Assembly (NCBI RefSeq): GCF_006717045.1
Contig: NZ_VFPH01000001.1
Coordinates: 3,534,001-3,598,000, forward strand
Direction: 5' to 3'
DNA from: Pseudonocardia cypriaca
Lineage (GTDB): Bacteria > Actinomycetota > Actinomycetes > Mycobacteriales > Pseudonocardiaceae
Length of the DNA: 64,000 bases
Under the pieces are notes generated by a model. The model was given only the letters and a program-made list of their open reading frames with translations. It was not told the DNA's origin and did not search any database. Positions within the stretch are counted from its first letter, which is position 1; each line of letters starts with the position of its first letter. The translations under genes were made by a program, and so were the position numbers. Below are positions 31,537 through 39,446 of this stretch, in pieces.

Positions 31537-31974
31537 TCAGGGCAGTTCCGATTCCAGTCGCTGCAGGTATCCGGCGAACCGGGTGGCGTCTTCCGGGTCC
31601 CAGCCGGCCGTCAGTCGGGCGAAAGCCTCCTCCTGCCAGGCGTGCGAACCGGTCAGCAGCTCGTGGCCGGCCGGGGTGAGGGTGAGGACGGCACGCCGCG
31701 CGTCGGCCGCAGACGCCCGGCGCTCCAGGTACCCGTGCTCCACCGCCGCGGTCACGAACCGGCTGGCGCCGGAGCGGTCGATGCCCAGCTGGTGCGCGAC
31801 GTCGGTCACCGCCACCTCGGGGTCGTGCCGGGACGCGGCGGCCACGGCGTCGAGCACGAGGATGTCCTGCACACGGCGCTGTTCCCCGGTCAGCTCCTCC
31901 GAGGCCTGCAGGATCCAGCGGCGCGACCAGTACCGCACGAGGCGGAACAGCGCTGCCCCCGGCCTTCCCTCCAC
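31537..31974 (-). CDS. MarR-family transcriptional regulator
   Basis: 145 residues. The winged helix is in VAVTDVAHQLGIDRSGASRF and AAVEHGYLERRASAADARRA, followed by VLTLTPAGHELL, the standard MarR wing. GTG 31974 has AAGGAGG six bases upstream. It diverges from a 14-TM exporter, and two matching palindromes lie between them, so it very probably represses both. The ligand is unknown. Confidence 0.85.
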   Translation of the reverse strand: MEGRPGAALFRLVRYWSRRWILQASEELTGEQRRVQDILVLDAVAAASRHDPEVAVTDVAHQLGIDRSGASRFVTAAVEHGYLERRASAADARRAVLTLTPAGHELLTGSHAWQEEAFARLTAGWDPEDATRFAGYLQRLESELP

Positions 31975-31990
31975 GGACCCCTCCTTGTGC

Positions 31991-32026
31991 GTGCGATACG
32001 CACACAATAGCGTGTGCGATGTGCAC
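31991..32026. promoter_or_regulatory. Paired MarR-type operators
   Basis: GTGCGATACGCAC (31991-32003) and GTGCGATGTGCAC (32014-32026) are two 13-bp palindromes with the shared frame GTGCGAT-N2-GCAC. Their centres are 23 bp apart, about two turns of the helix, which would place two dimers on one face. They fill the gap between the divergent MarR and MFS genes; the second ends 6 bp before the MFS ATG. Confidence 0.7.
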
Positions 32027-32032
32027 GCATCT

Positions 32033-33433
32033 ATGAGGGGGCGGGAGCTCGCGTTCGCCGCGCTGCTCCTCGGCATGCTGGTGTCGCAGCTGGAGGGCAC
32101 GATCGTGGTGGCGGCCCTGCCGGCGATCGGTGCCGACCTCGGGCAGCCCGAGGCCGCGCCCGCCGTCTTCACCACCTCCCTGCTCGCGGTCACCGTGTCG
32201 ACCCCGGTCCACGGGGCGCTCGGTGACCGGCTCGGACGCAGGGCCGTGTTCGTCGCAGCTTTGCTGCTGTTCACGGCCGGCTCGCTGGCCTCGGCGGTCG
32301 CGCCGACGTTCCCGGCCCTCCTCGCCGCCCGCGTGCTGCAGGGCATCGGCGGCGGCGGTCTGGTCGTCACCGCGATCAGCGCGCTCGGCGAGCTATTCGA
32401 CGCCCGCGAGCGCATCGGCCGTCAGATCTGGAGCACCGCCGTGTTCGCCGTCTCGTCGCTCGCCGGGCCGCCGCTGGGCGGGCTGGTGGCCGCCACCGCG
32501 GGCTGGCGCTGGGTGTTCGCGCTGCCCCTGCCGATCTGCGCCGTCGCGCTGGCGCTGGGATGGCGGTCGGTGCCGCGGCGGCGGGAGCGCCGGGCGGGCT
32601 CGTTCGACGTCGCAGGAGCCGCGCTGGTCGCGGTGGGAGGCGCCGCACTGGTCGCGCTCGGGTCGAGCGACGCACTGGGCAGCGACCCGCTCCGGGCGCC
32701 GGTGCTCGTCGGCGCGGTACTGGTCTGCGCCGCCGCGTTCGTGCACGTCGAGCGGCGCGCAGCGAACCCGCTCGTCCCGCCCCGCCTGTTCGCGATCGCC
32801 CCGCTCGCCCGCGCCGTGGCGGTCACCGCGCTCTCGGGCGTCGCCCTGTTCGGGACGTTCGCGTTCGTCCCGCTCGCACTGGCCACCGGCCTCGGCACGG
32901 GAACCGCGGTCACGGGCACCCTGCTGCTCGCCCTCACGGGGGGCCAGCTCGCGGCGAGCACGGCGTTCTCGGTGCTGGCCCGCCGCCGTCCGGCGCTCGC
33001 GCCGTGGGGCCGGCTCGCGCTGGCGCTCGGCATCGCAGGCCTCGGACTGCTCGCCGCGCTCCCCCAGCTCGACGGCGGGCCGCTCGCTCACGCCGTGGCC
33101 GTGGTGGCACTCGCCATGGCAGGCGCGGCGCTCGGCCTCAGCATGGCGGCGTACACGCTGCTGGGAATGGGCCTGGCGCCGGCCGACGGCATGGGCGCGA
33201 CGATGGCGACGCTGATGTTCGCCCGCCAGCTGGGCGGCTCGCTGGGCGCGGCCGCGTTCGGCTGGCTCCTGCTCGCCGCGCCCGATCCGGCCGCAGGCCT
33301 GACCGCCGTACTCGCCGTCGCCGCCGCCGTGGTCGCCGCGGCACTCGTGATCGCCCCGCGTCAGCCGGCCGTGGATCGCGCCGGGGTCACGCCTCCAGCA
33401 CCTCCCGGAACGACCGGGGCGGACGCCCGGTGA
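32033..33433 (+). CDS. MFS transporter, 14-TM DHA2-type drug exporter
   Basis: 466 residues. The start LLGMLVSQLEGTIVVAALPA and HGALGDRLGRRAVF (motif A), RVLQGIGGGGLVVTA (motif B) and the motif C region SLAGPPLGGLVA are typical of EmrB/QacA-like DHA2 proteins. ATG 32033 lies just after the MarR operator and has no clear ribosome site, so a leaderless message is possible. The 3' end overlaps the convergent NmrA-like gene by 47 bp. Probably proton-driven efflux of a toxic compound sensed by the divergent MarR protein. Confidence 0.85.
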   Translation: MRGRELAFAALLLGMLVSQLEGTIVVAALPAIGADLGQPEAAPAVFTTSLLAVTVSTPVHGALGDRLGRRAVFVAALLLFTAGSLASAVAPTFPALLAARVLQGIGGGGLVVTAISALGELFDARERIGRQIWSTAVFAVSSLAGPPLGGLVAATAGWRWVFALPLPICAVALALGWRSVPRRRERRAGSFDVAGAALVAVGGAALVALGSSDALGSDPLRAPVLVGAVLVCAAAFVHVERRAANPLVPPRLFAIAPLARAVAVTALSGVALFGTFAFVPLALATGLGTGTAVTGTLLLALTGGQLAASTAFSVLARRRPALAPWGRLALALGIAGLGLLAALPQLDGGPLAHAVAVVALAMAGAALGLSMAAYTLLGMGLAPADGMGATMATLMFARQLGGSLGAAAFGWLLLAAPDPAAGLTAVLAVAAAVVAAALVIAPRQPAVDRAGVTPPAPPGTTGADAR

Positions 33434-34196
33434 CGTCCCGCACGACCGACGTGGTGCGGTCCTCGGCGCCGTGGGCGATCATGGCGTCCAGCGCGGCGAG
33501 CACGGCGGCGAAGTCGGCCGGGTACCCGGCGCCGACGAAGCGCTCGGTCAGCTCCGCCACGCCGACGGCCCGGTGCCGCACGGGCCGCCCCATGACCTCG
33601 CTCAGGATCGTGGCGACGTCGGCGTAGCTCAGGGCCTCGGGGCCGGTGAGCACGTACTCGCCGACGTGCGGCTCCTCGTCGGCGAGTACGTGCGCGGCCA
33701 CCGCCGCGATGTCGCCCGCGTCGACGAAGGCGACGCGGCCGCTGCCGGTCGCCGAGACGATCTCGCCGTCGGCCCGCGCGGACCTGGCGTGCGGGTGGTC
33801 GCCGAGGAAGTTCTGCATGAACCACGACGGACGCAGCACCGTGGGCTCCGGGACCGCGGCGCACACCATCCGGTGCAGCTCGCCCAGTCCGGGCGCGCCC
33901 TCCGGCACCGCGGAGGAGCTGAGCAGCACCACCCGCCGCACGCCGCGTTCCCGTGCCGTTTCGAGGAACGGCGCCACGAGCGGCGCGGGGTCGGCGACGC
34001 CGATGGGGGCCACCAGGTAGACGCCGCGCACCCCGTCCAGCGCGTCGGCGTGCGTGCCGGGGTCGGCCCACTCGAAGCGGACCTGCCCCTTCCCCGGACG
34101 GCGACTCGCCACGCGCACCGGAACGCCACGCTCTCGGACGGCGGCGACGACCCGGCTGCCGGTGGTCCCGGTGCCGCCCGTGACGAGGACCGTCAC
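33387..34196 (-). CDS. NmrA-like NAD(P)-binding epimerase/reductase (SDR atypical)
   Basis: 269 residues. VTVLVTGGTGTTGSRVVAA is the Rossmann loop, followed by VRVASRRPGKGQVRFEW, GVYLVAPIG, RVVLLSSSAV, LRPSWFMQNF and EYVLTGPEALSYADVA, the blocks of the NmrA/TMR subfamily. It lacks the classic Tyr-x3-Lys of SDR dehydrogenases in clear form. The GTG start overlaps the SnoaL-like stop (GTGA), so the two make a short operon. Both diverge from a TetR/acyl-CoA dehydrogenase operon with which they share operators. Confidence 0.83.
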   Translation of the reverse strand: MTVLVTGGTGTTGSRVVAAVRERGVPVRVASRRPGKGQVRFEWADPGTHADALDGVRGVYLVAPIGVADPAPLVAPFLETARERGVRRVVLLSSSAVPEGAPGLGELHRMVCAAVPEPTVLRPSWFMQNFLGDHPHARSARADGEIVSATGSGRVAFVDAGDIAAVAAHVLADEEPHVGEYVLTGPEALSYADVATILSEVMGRPVRHRAVGVAELTERFVGAGYPADFAAVLAALDAMIAHGAEDRTTSVVRDVTGRPPRSFREVLEA

Positions 34197-34624
34197 CGGC
34201 CACCGCCGGCGAACGCGGTCAGGTCCTCCACGCCACCGAGCGCCTCCGCCGCGGCGACCGGGCTCCAGTAGTCGCGGTAGCCGGTGATCTCGCCGTCCCG
34301 CACGGTGATCACCGAGATGTAGCGCATCCGGTACGGCCGCCCGGTGCGCACGGCGGTGCCGTCCACCTCGAACTCGACGACCACGACGTCCGGATCGACG
34401 GTCTGGTGCACCGTCCGGCTGGTGATCGCCCGCAGGTCGACGTGGTCGGTGTAGTCGCGCAGGTACTCCGCGACCGCGGCGCGCCCCTCCAGGCGCTGCG
34501 GGTACCCGGCGGGCGCGAACGGGAACTCGATCGTCCCGTCGACGGCCCACAGCCCCGCGAACCCCGCCATGTCGTGCGCGAGCAGCAGGTCCATGGCCCG
34601 GTCGACGACCTCGAGTGTTGTCAT
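34193..34624 (-). CDS. SnoaL-like (NTF2 fold) protein
   Basis: 143 residues. VVDRAMDLLLAHDMAGFAGL, GTIEFPFAPAGYP, GRAAVAEYLRDYTDHVD, VVVVEFEVDGTA and GEITGYRDYWSP follow the order of the SnoaL-like polyketide-cyclase/isomerase family. Such proteins act as small isomerases or hydrolases. GAGAGG ribosome site 7 bp before the ATG. It is the first gene of the operon with the NmrA-like gene and faces the double operator at 34643-34696. Confidence 0.82.
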   Translation of the reverse strand: MTTLEVVDRAMDLLLAHDMAGFAGLWAVDGTIEFPFAPAGYPQRLEGRAAVAEYLRDYTDHVDLRAITSRTVHQTVDPDVVVVEFEVDGTAVRTGRPYRMRYISVITVRDGEITGYRDYWSPVAAAEALGGVEDLTAFAGGGR

Positions 34625-34642
34625 CGTGAACCTCTCTTTAAC

Positions 34643-34696
34643 GGACGGGACGGTCCCGTCCCGACGAACGTAACACGGGACGGGACCGTCCCGTCC
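34643..34696. promoter_or_regulatory. Double TetR operator, GGACGGGAC-N-GTCCCGTCC
   Basis: Two copies of the same 19-bp perfect palindrome lie at 34643-34661 and 34678-34696, centres 35 bp apart. They fill the 90-bp divergent region between the SnoaL-like and TetR genes. The second ends 18 bp before the TetR GTG, the first 18 bp before the SnoaL-like ATG, so both promoters are covered symmetrically. Confidence 0.8.
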
Positions 34697-34714
34697 GTGC
34701 CATACTCGGCAGTC

Positions 34715-35308
34715 GTGAAGCGAACGCCGACCGGAGCGGCCGTCCTCCAGCCCGAGGTCACCGCGGCCATCACCGAGGCCGTGCTCGACGAGCTGGCCGA
34801 CACCGGCTACGGCAAGCTCTCGATGGAGGCCGTCGCCCGGCGGGCGGGCGTCGGCAAGAGCGCGCTCTACCGGCGCTGGCCGTCGAAGCAGGAGATGGTC
34901 ATGGCCGTGCTGGCCGACTTCAGCCTCGAACTGGCGACGGCACCCGACACCGGCTCGCTGCGCGGCGACCTCGTCACCCTCCTGCGCGCGCTGACGGACT
35001 GGCTCACCCACCCCCGCTTCTCGCGGATCCTCCCCGACCTGGCCGCCGAGGGAGTCCGCAACCCGGAGGTCGCGGAGGCCGTGCGCGCGGCGATCGGCGA
35101 GCCGCGGCGCAGGGTCGGCGCCGCCGTGCTGCGCCGCGCCGTCGATCGTGGTGAGCTGTCGGCCGACACCGACCTCGAGATGGCCCTCGACCTGATCGCC
35201 GCGCCCGTCTACTGGCGGCTCTCGGTCCGCAGGGCCCCGGCCGAGCCCGGGTACCTCGACCACCTCGCCGACGTCGTGCTGCGCGCGTTGAAGGGGGATC
35301 CGTCATGA
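34715..35308 (+). CDS. TetR-family transcriptional regulator
   Basis: 197 residues. The DNA-binding part is in ITEAVLDELADTGYGKLSME, AVARRAGVGKSALYRRWPSK, and the C-terminal domain resembles TetR_C_33-like sequences. GTG 34715 lies right after a CATACT box and lacks a ribosome site, which suggests a leaderless transcript. Its stop overlaps the acyl-CoA dehydrogenase start (ATGA). It presumably binds the two operators upstream and senses an acyl-CoA or the enzyme's substrate (inference). Confidence 0.87.
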   Translation: MKRTPTGAAVLQPEVTAAITEAVLDELADTGYGKLSMEAVARRAGVGKSALYRRWPSKQEMVMAVLADFSLELATAPDTGSLRGDLVTLLRALTDWLTHPRFSRILPDLAAEGVRNPEVAEAVRAAIGEPRRRVGAAVLRRAVDRGELSADTDLEMALDLIAAPVYWRLSVRRAPAEPGYLDHLADVVLRALKGDPS

Positions 35309-37008
35309 CGCTGCTGCTCTCGCGCCGGGACCTGGAGTTCCTGCTCTACGACTGGCTCGACGCCGAGTCCCTGCACAGCGAGCACTCCCGCGAGACCTTC
35401 GACGCCGTGCTCGACCTCGCCGCCGAGGTGGCCGCGGAGCACTTCGCGCCGCACAACAAGCGGGCCGACGCCGAGGAGCCCACCTTCGACGGCGGCCGCG
35501 TCCACATGATCCCCGAGGTCCGCAAGGCCCTCGACGTGCTCGCGCAGACCGGGCTGGTCGCGAGCAGCACCGAGCTGCCGCACGTCGTCTCCACCGCGGC
35601 CTTCGCGTACTTCCAGGCCGCCAACCCGGGCACGTGGGCCTACCCGTTCCTGACGATCGCGGCCGCCAACCTGCTGCGCGCGCACGGCACGCCCGAGCAG
35701 GTCGAGACGTACGTGGAGCCGATGGTCGAGGGCCGCTTCCACGGCACCATGTGCCTCTCCGAGCCGCAGGCGGGCTCGTCGCTGGCCGACATCACCACCC
35801 GCGCCGAACCACAGGCCGACGGCACGTACCGGCTGTTCGGCAACAAGATGTGGATCTCCGCGGGCGAGCACGAGCTCGGCGAGAACATCGTCCACCTCGT
35901 GCTCGCCAAGATCCCCGGCGGACCACCTGGCGTGAAGGGCATCTCGCTGTTCCTCGTGCCGAAGCTCCTGCCCGACGGGCGGCGCAACGACATCGCGCTC
36001 GCCGGGCTCAACCACAAGATGGGCTACCGAGGCACCACCAACACCCTGCTCAACTTCGGCGAGGGCGCGGGCGCCGTCGGCCAGCTCGTCGGGCCGGAGC
36101 ACGGCGGGCTGGCCTGCATGTTCCACATGATGAACGAGGCCAGGGTCGGCGTCGGCGCGGGCGCGGCCGCCCTCGGCTACACCGGCTACCTCAAGTCCCT
36201 CGACTACGCCCGCACCCGCACCCAGGGCCGGGCGACGTCCGCGAAGGACCCGGCCGCGCCGCCCGTCCCGATCATCGAGCACCCGGACGTCCGACGGATG
36301 CTGCTCGCGCAGAAGTGCTACGCCGAGGGCGCCCTCGCGCTGGTGCTCTACTGCGGCCGCCTGCTCGACGACCAGAACACCGGCCCCGACCCGGACCGCG
36401 CCCGGCTCCTGCTCGACGTGCTCACCCCGATCGCGAAGAGCTGGCCGTCGCAGTGGTGCGTGGCGGCCAACGACCTGGCCATCCAGGTGCACGGCGGCTA
36501 CGGCTACACCCGCGAGTACGACGTCGAGCAGCACTACCGCGACAACCGGCTCAACCCGATCCACGAGGGCACCCACGGCATCCAGGCCCTCGACCTCCTC
36601 GGTCGCAAGGTCGTCATCCAGGGCGGCGCCGGGCTGGCCCTGCTGCGCGAGATCGTCGCCGCCACGTGCGCCCGCGCCACCACCGGCGAGGCGGCCGAGC
36701 TGGCCGCCCAGCTCGACGCGGTGTGGGACCGGATCGTCGCGGTCACCGCGCGCATCCACGCCGACCCCCACCCGGAGCGGCTGGCCGACGCCACCACCTA
36801 CCTGGAGGCCGTCGGCCACGCCGCCGTCGCGTGGATCTGGCTCGAGCAGTACCTGGCCTGCGGCGACCGGGACGAGCCGTTCCACCGCGGGAAGCGGCAG
36901 GCGGCCCGCTACTTCTTCCGCCGCGAGCTGCCCCGCACCGGCCCGCAGCTCGACCTGCTCGCCGCGCTCGACCGCACCACGGTGGAGATGGAACCCGACT
37001 GGTTCTAG
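35305..37008 (+). CDS. Acyl-CoA dehydrogenase, long DmdC-like form
   Basis: 567 residues, longer than classic FadE proteins and like the 3-methylthiopropanoyl-CoA dehydrogenase (DmdC) group. FAD/substrate blocks: MCLSEPQAGSSLADITTRA, NKMWISAGEHELGENIVHLV, and the C-terminal GGYGYTREYDVEQHYRDNRL followed by HEGTHGIQALDLLGRKV, where the Glu of EGTHG is the probable catalytic base. A C-terminal extension of about 130 residues matches the AcylCoA_DH C domain. It oxidises an acyl-CoA at the alpha-beta bond; the chain type is not clear. Translationally coupled to the TetR gene. The relation to DMSP breakdown is only a family resemblance. Confidence 0.85.
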   Translation: MTLLLSRRDLEFLLYDWLDAESLHSEHSRETFDAVLDLAAEVAAEHFAPHNKRADAEEPTFDGGRVHMIPEVRKALDVLAQTGLVASSTELPHVVSTAAFAYFQAANPGTWAYPFLTIAAANLLRAHGTPEQVETYVEPMVEGRFHGTMCLSEPQAGSSLADITTRAEPQADGTYRLFGNKMWISAGEHELGENIVHLVLAKIPGGPPGVKGISLFLVPKLLPDGRRNDIALAGLNHKMGYRGTTNTLLNFGEGAGAVGQLVGPEHGGLACMFHMMNEARVGVGAGAAALGYTGYLKSLDYARTRTQGRATSAKDPAAPPVPIIEHPDVRRMLLAQKCYAEGALALVLYCGRLLDDQNTGPDPDRARLLLDVLTPIAKSWPSQWCVAANDLAIQVHGGYGYTREYDVEQHYRDNRLNPIHEGTHGIQALDLLGRKVVIQGGAGLALLREIVAATCARATTGEAAELAAQLDAVWDRIVAVTARIHADPHPERLADATTYLEAVGHAAVAWIWLEQYLACGDRDEPFHRGKRQAARYFFRRELPRTGPQLDLLAALDRTTVEMEPDWF

Positions 37009-37020
37009 TCCTCCCAGCCC

Positions 37021-37617
37021 TCAGCGCGACTGCAGCGCGTCGAGCGCCACCGTCATGGCCGCAGCCAACCGGAAGTCGACGCGCGGGTCGGGCACGTCGA
37101 TGACGTAGCGGTCCCGGATCGCCTTGCGCCGTTCGCTGGACAGCACCGGCTGCCCGGTGGCGGTGTCGACGAAGTCGAAGTGGAAGACGAACGGCACCCA
37201 GACGTCGCCGAGGTACGGGATGAAGTCCCACACCCGCCGCAGGACGGCGATGACGGGCCTGCGCTCCTTGCCGACGGCCTCGTAGCCCGGGCCGGCCATC
37301 GTCCACGTCGAGCGCAGCAGGCTGGCGCCGAACTCCTTGCGGAAGTAGCCGAGCGCGTTGCCGTACTCGTCGAACACGTCGTGCTCGGCGCGCACGTCGA
37401 GCCGCTGGCGGGCCTTGAACGAGAACACCGCGCGCGACCGCGACTCGTCCGAGTAGAAGACGACCTCCTCCTTCAGCTTCATCCGTTTCTGCTGCGCGAA
37501 CGCGAGCAGCGGGCCCTCACTGCCGTCGGGGGCGGCGCCGCGGATCTCGTAGCGGTTGACCATCATCGTGATCCGCTGGCGGATGAAGAACCGCGGGACG
37601 TGCATCGGGCCGGTCAT
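37021..37617 (-). CDS. LURP-one-related / scramblase-like beta-barrel protein
   Basis: 198 residues. RFFIRQRITMMVNRYEIRG, LLAFAQQKRMKLKEEVVFY, RSRAVFSFKARQRLDVRAEH and GYFRKEFGASLLRSTWTM show the repeated beta-strand pattern of the tubby/scramblase-like LOR family. Bacterial members have no settled function; membrane or lipid binding is suggested for the fold. ATG 37617 chosen; 37605 is an alternative. Convergent with the acyl-CoA dehydrogenase gene, divergent from the HTH/DUF397 pair. Confidence 0.78.
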   Translation of the reverse strand: MTGPMHVPRFFIRQRITMMVNRYEIRGAAPDGSEGPLLAFAQQKRMKLKEEVVFYSDESRSRAVFSFKARQRLDVRAEHDVFDEYGNALGYFRKEFGASLLRSTWTMAGPGYEAVGKERRPVIAVLRRVWDFIPYLGDVWVPFVFHFDFVDTATGQPVLSSERRKAIRDRYVIDVPDPRVDFRLAAAMTVALDALQSR

Positions 37618-37676
37618 GCGCGGGAGTCTGGCAGCTGGATCTTTCACCCCGCACCTGCCACTGACACTCTGTGACC

Positions 37677-38522
37677 ATGGGCATGCGCAGCGGCACCCTG
37701 ATCCGCAGGCGGCAGCTCGCGCGGATCCTGCGCGACCTGCGGCGGAGGTCCGGCTTCACCATCGAGGACCTCGCTCCCCAGCTGGACTTCTCCGCGAGCA
37801 AGCTCAGCCGCATCGAGAACGCCCACCAGGGCGTCGACGTCCACGTGGTGCGCACGATGATGGACATCTTCGGCGTCACCGGTGACCAGTGGGAGGCCCT
37901 CCTCACCCTCACCCGCGAGGCCAGCGCCAAGGGCTGGTGGCGCGCCTACGGGCTCGACGACCAGGGCTACGTGCCGCTGGAGGCCGAGGCGAGCGCCGTG
38001 CGCGAGTACACCGTGAACTACCTGCCCGGCCTGCTGCAGACCGCGGACTACGCGCGGGCCCTGTTCGAGAGCTCCCTGCACGTCGGCAGCCGGGCCGTGC
38101 GCGAGAACGACGTCGAGGTCCGCATGATCCGCCAGCAGCGCCTCACGGATCCGGAGAACCCGCTGACGCTCGTCGCAGTGATCGAGGAGGCCGCGGTGCG
38201 GCGGGTGATCGGCGACCCCGACGTGATGTGCGCCCAGCTCGCGCACGTGCTGGAGGCCGCTGAGCTCGAAACGGTCACCGTGCAGGTGCTGCCGTCGGGC
38301 GTGGGCGCGCACCCGAGCGTGACCGGCGCATTCATCGTGCTCAGCTTCGAGCGCATGGGAGAACCGGACATCGGCTACGTCGAGCACCCGATGGGCTCGA
38401 TTCACATCGAGAAGGCCGAGGACGTCGCCAGGGGTAGGGTCGTGTTCGACCACCTGCGGTCGCGCGCGCTGAGCCCGGAGGAGTCGGCAGCCCTGATCGA
38501 GCGGGTGGCCACGCAGATGTGA
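37677..38522 (+). CDS. XRE-family helix-turn-helix regulator with DUF5753
   Basis: 281 residues. The N-terminal HTH is in LARILRDLRRRSGFTIEDLA and SASKLSRIENAHQGVD; the remainder is the DUF5753 domain with the marker EYTVNYLPGLLQTADYARAL and HPMGSIHIE. Such regulators pair with a small DUF397 protein in many actinomycetes and control development or secondary metabolism. ATG 37677 (GTG 37671 possible) has no ribosome site. The DUF397 gene begins 24 bp after its stop. Confidence 0.9.
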   Translation: MGMRSGTLIRRRQLARILRDLRRRSGFTIEDLAPQLDFSASKLSRIENAHQGVDVHVVRTMMDIFGVTGDQWEALLTLTREASAKGWWRAYGLDDQGYVPLEAEASAVREYTVNYLPGLLQTADYARALFESSLHVGSRAVRENDVEVRMIRQQRLTDPENPLTLVAVIEEAAVRRVIGDPDVMCAQLAHVLEAAELETVTVQVLPSGVGAHPSVTGAFIVLSFERMGEPDIGYVEHPMGSIHIEKAEDVARGRVVFDHLRSRALSPEESAALIERVATQM

Positions 38523-38546
38523 GGCCGCGACGCGAAGAGGTGCTTG

Positions 38547-38768
38547 ATGCCCACCCCCACCTTCGACGGCCTGGTCTGGCGCAAGAGCAGCTTCAGCGGC
38601 AGCGGCGGCGCCAGCAGCGGCTGCGTAGAGGTGGCCCCGCTCCTCGGCGGCGGCATGGCGGTCCGCGACACGAAGGACCGCTCCCGGGCGGCGCACCTCC
38701 ACTCGACCCCGGCCTGGCAGGCATTCCTGCGGGGGGTCCGCGCGGGCGAGTTCAACCGGACGATCTAG
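38547..38768 (+). CDS. DUF397-domain protein (partner of the HTH/DUF5753 regulator)
   Basis: 73 residues. VWRKSSFSGSGGASSGCVEV, then MAVRDTKDRS and HSTPAWQAFLRGVRAGEF, the full DUF397 pattern. In other actinomycetes the pair behaves like a regulator and its antagonist, but this is unproven here. GAGGTG lies near the ribosome-site position. A nested palindrome starts 9 bp after the stop. Confidence 0.92.
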   Translation: MPTPTFDGLVWRKSSFSGSGGASSGCVEVAPLLGGGMAVRDTKDRSRAAHLHSTPAWQAFLRGVRAGEFNRTI

Positions 38769-38777
38769 GTCACTTCG

Positions 38778-38847
38778 ACTTCACAGACCCAGCCTGAACT
38801 TCACACAGGGCCCGCCCTGTGTGAAGTCCGCGCTGGGTCTGTGAAGT
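38778..38847. repeat. Nested palindrome, family 1, copy 2 (between convergent genes)
   Basis: Outer arms ACTTCACAGACCCAGC (38778-38793) and GCTGGGTCTGTGAAGT (38832-38847) and inner arms ACTTCACACAGGGC (38798-38811) and GCCCTGTGTGAAGT (38814-38827) are both perfect. It sits between the stops of the DUF397 gene (38768) and the convergent DUF624 gene (38853), where a bidirectional terminator would be expected. Confidence 0.87.
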
Positions 38848-38852
38848 GACGC

Positions 38853-39446
38853 CTAGCCCGCTCGCCTGGGAAGGACTAGCCGCCTGTGGATCGCGTGTAG
38901 GGCCAGGACCAGGAGCGCTGGGAGGACTACGACCGCCCCGGGTAGGAGTATCGCCAGCAGGATCGCGACCGCCGTCACCAGCAGCGCCGCCAAGGCGGCC
39001 GCCGGGGCCTGGAGCAGGTCCGTCCACCCACCGGCCAGCGCGGCGCGCCAGGTGCCACCGGCCAGGCGGGGAATCGCGAGGAGGACCACCGCCGTCAGGC
39101 ACGCGATCGCCACCCCGAACACCGCCAGCACCGCGCCGCCGCCGGGCACCACGCCGTCGCGCAGCCAGGCGACCTGCTGGGAGACCACGAGCACGGCGAG
39201 CACCCCGATCACGCTCACCGGGATCCCGGGCAGCAGCCGTCTCACGAGCTCGGCGCCCATCGCCCGCCACGTGGGCAGGTCGTCGTGGTCGGCCCAGTGC
39301 CCGACGGCCGTGGACAGGGTGGCCACCACCGCACCGACCGTCAGCACCGGAAGGCTCACCAGCACCGCGACGATGCCGAGCAGGCACAGCTCCGCGATGC
39401 GGCGGAGCTGCTCCTTCCAGCCCCGGACGGGCACGGCCGAGCTCAA
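38853..39446 (-). CDS. DUF624 (YesL-like) membrane protein of the sugar transporter operon
   Basis: 197 residues with about five hydrophobic segments. IAELCLLGIVAVLVSLPVLT, VGAVVATLSTAVGHW and WRAALAGGWTDLLQAPAAAL fit the DUF624/YesL family, which is nearly always next to carbohydrate ABC transporters for plant-derived oligosaccharides. The frame begins with TTG overlapping the permease stop (TTGA at 39443-39446); a GTG 12 bp further in is possible. Function unknown; an accessory role for the transporter is likely from context. Confidence 0.75.
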   Translation of the reverse strand: MSSAVPVRGWKEQLRRIAELCLLGIVAVLVSLPVLTVGAVVATLSTAVGHWADHDDLPTWRAMGAELVRRLLPGIPVSVIGVLAVLVVSQQVAWLRDGVVPGGGAVLAVFGVAIACLTAVVLLAIPRLAGGTWRAALAGGWTDLLQAPAAALAALLVTAVAILLAILLPGAVVVLPALLVLALHAIHRRLVLPRRAG

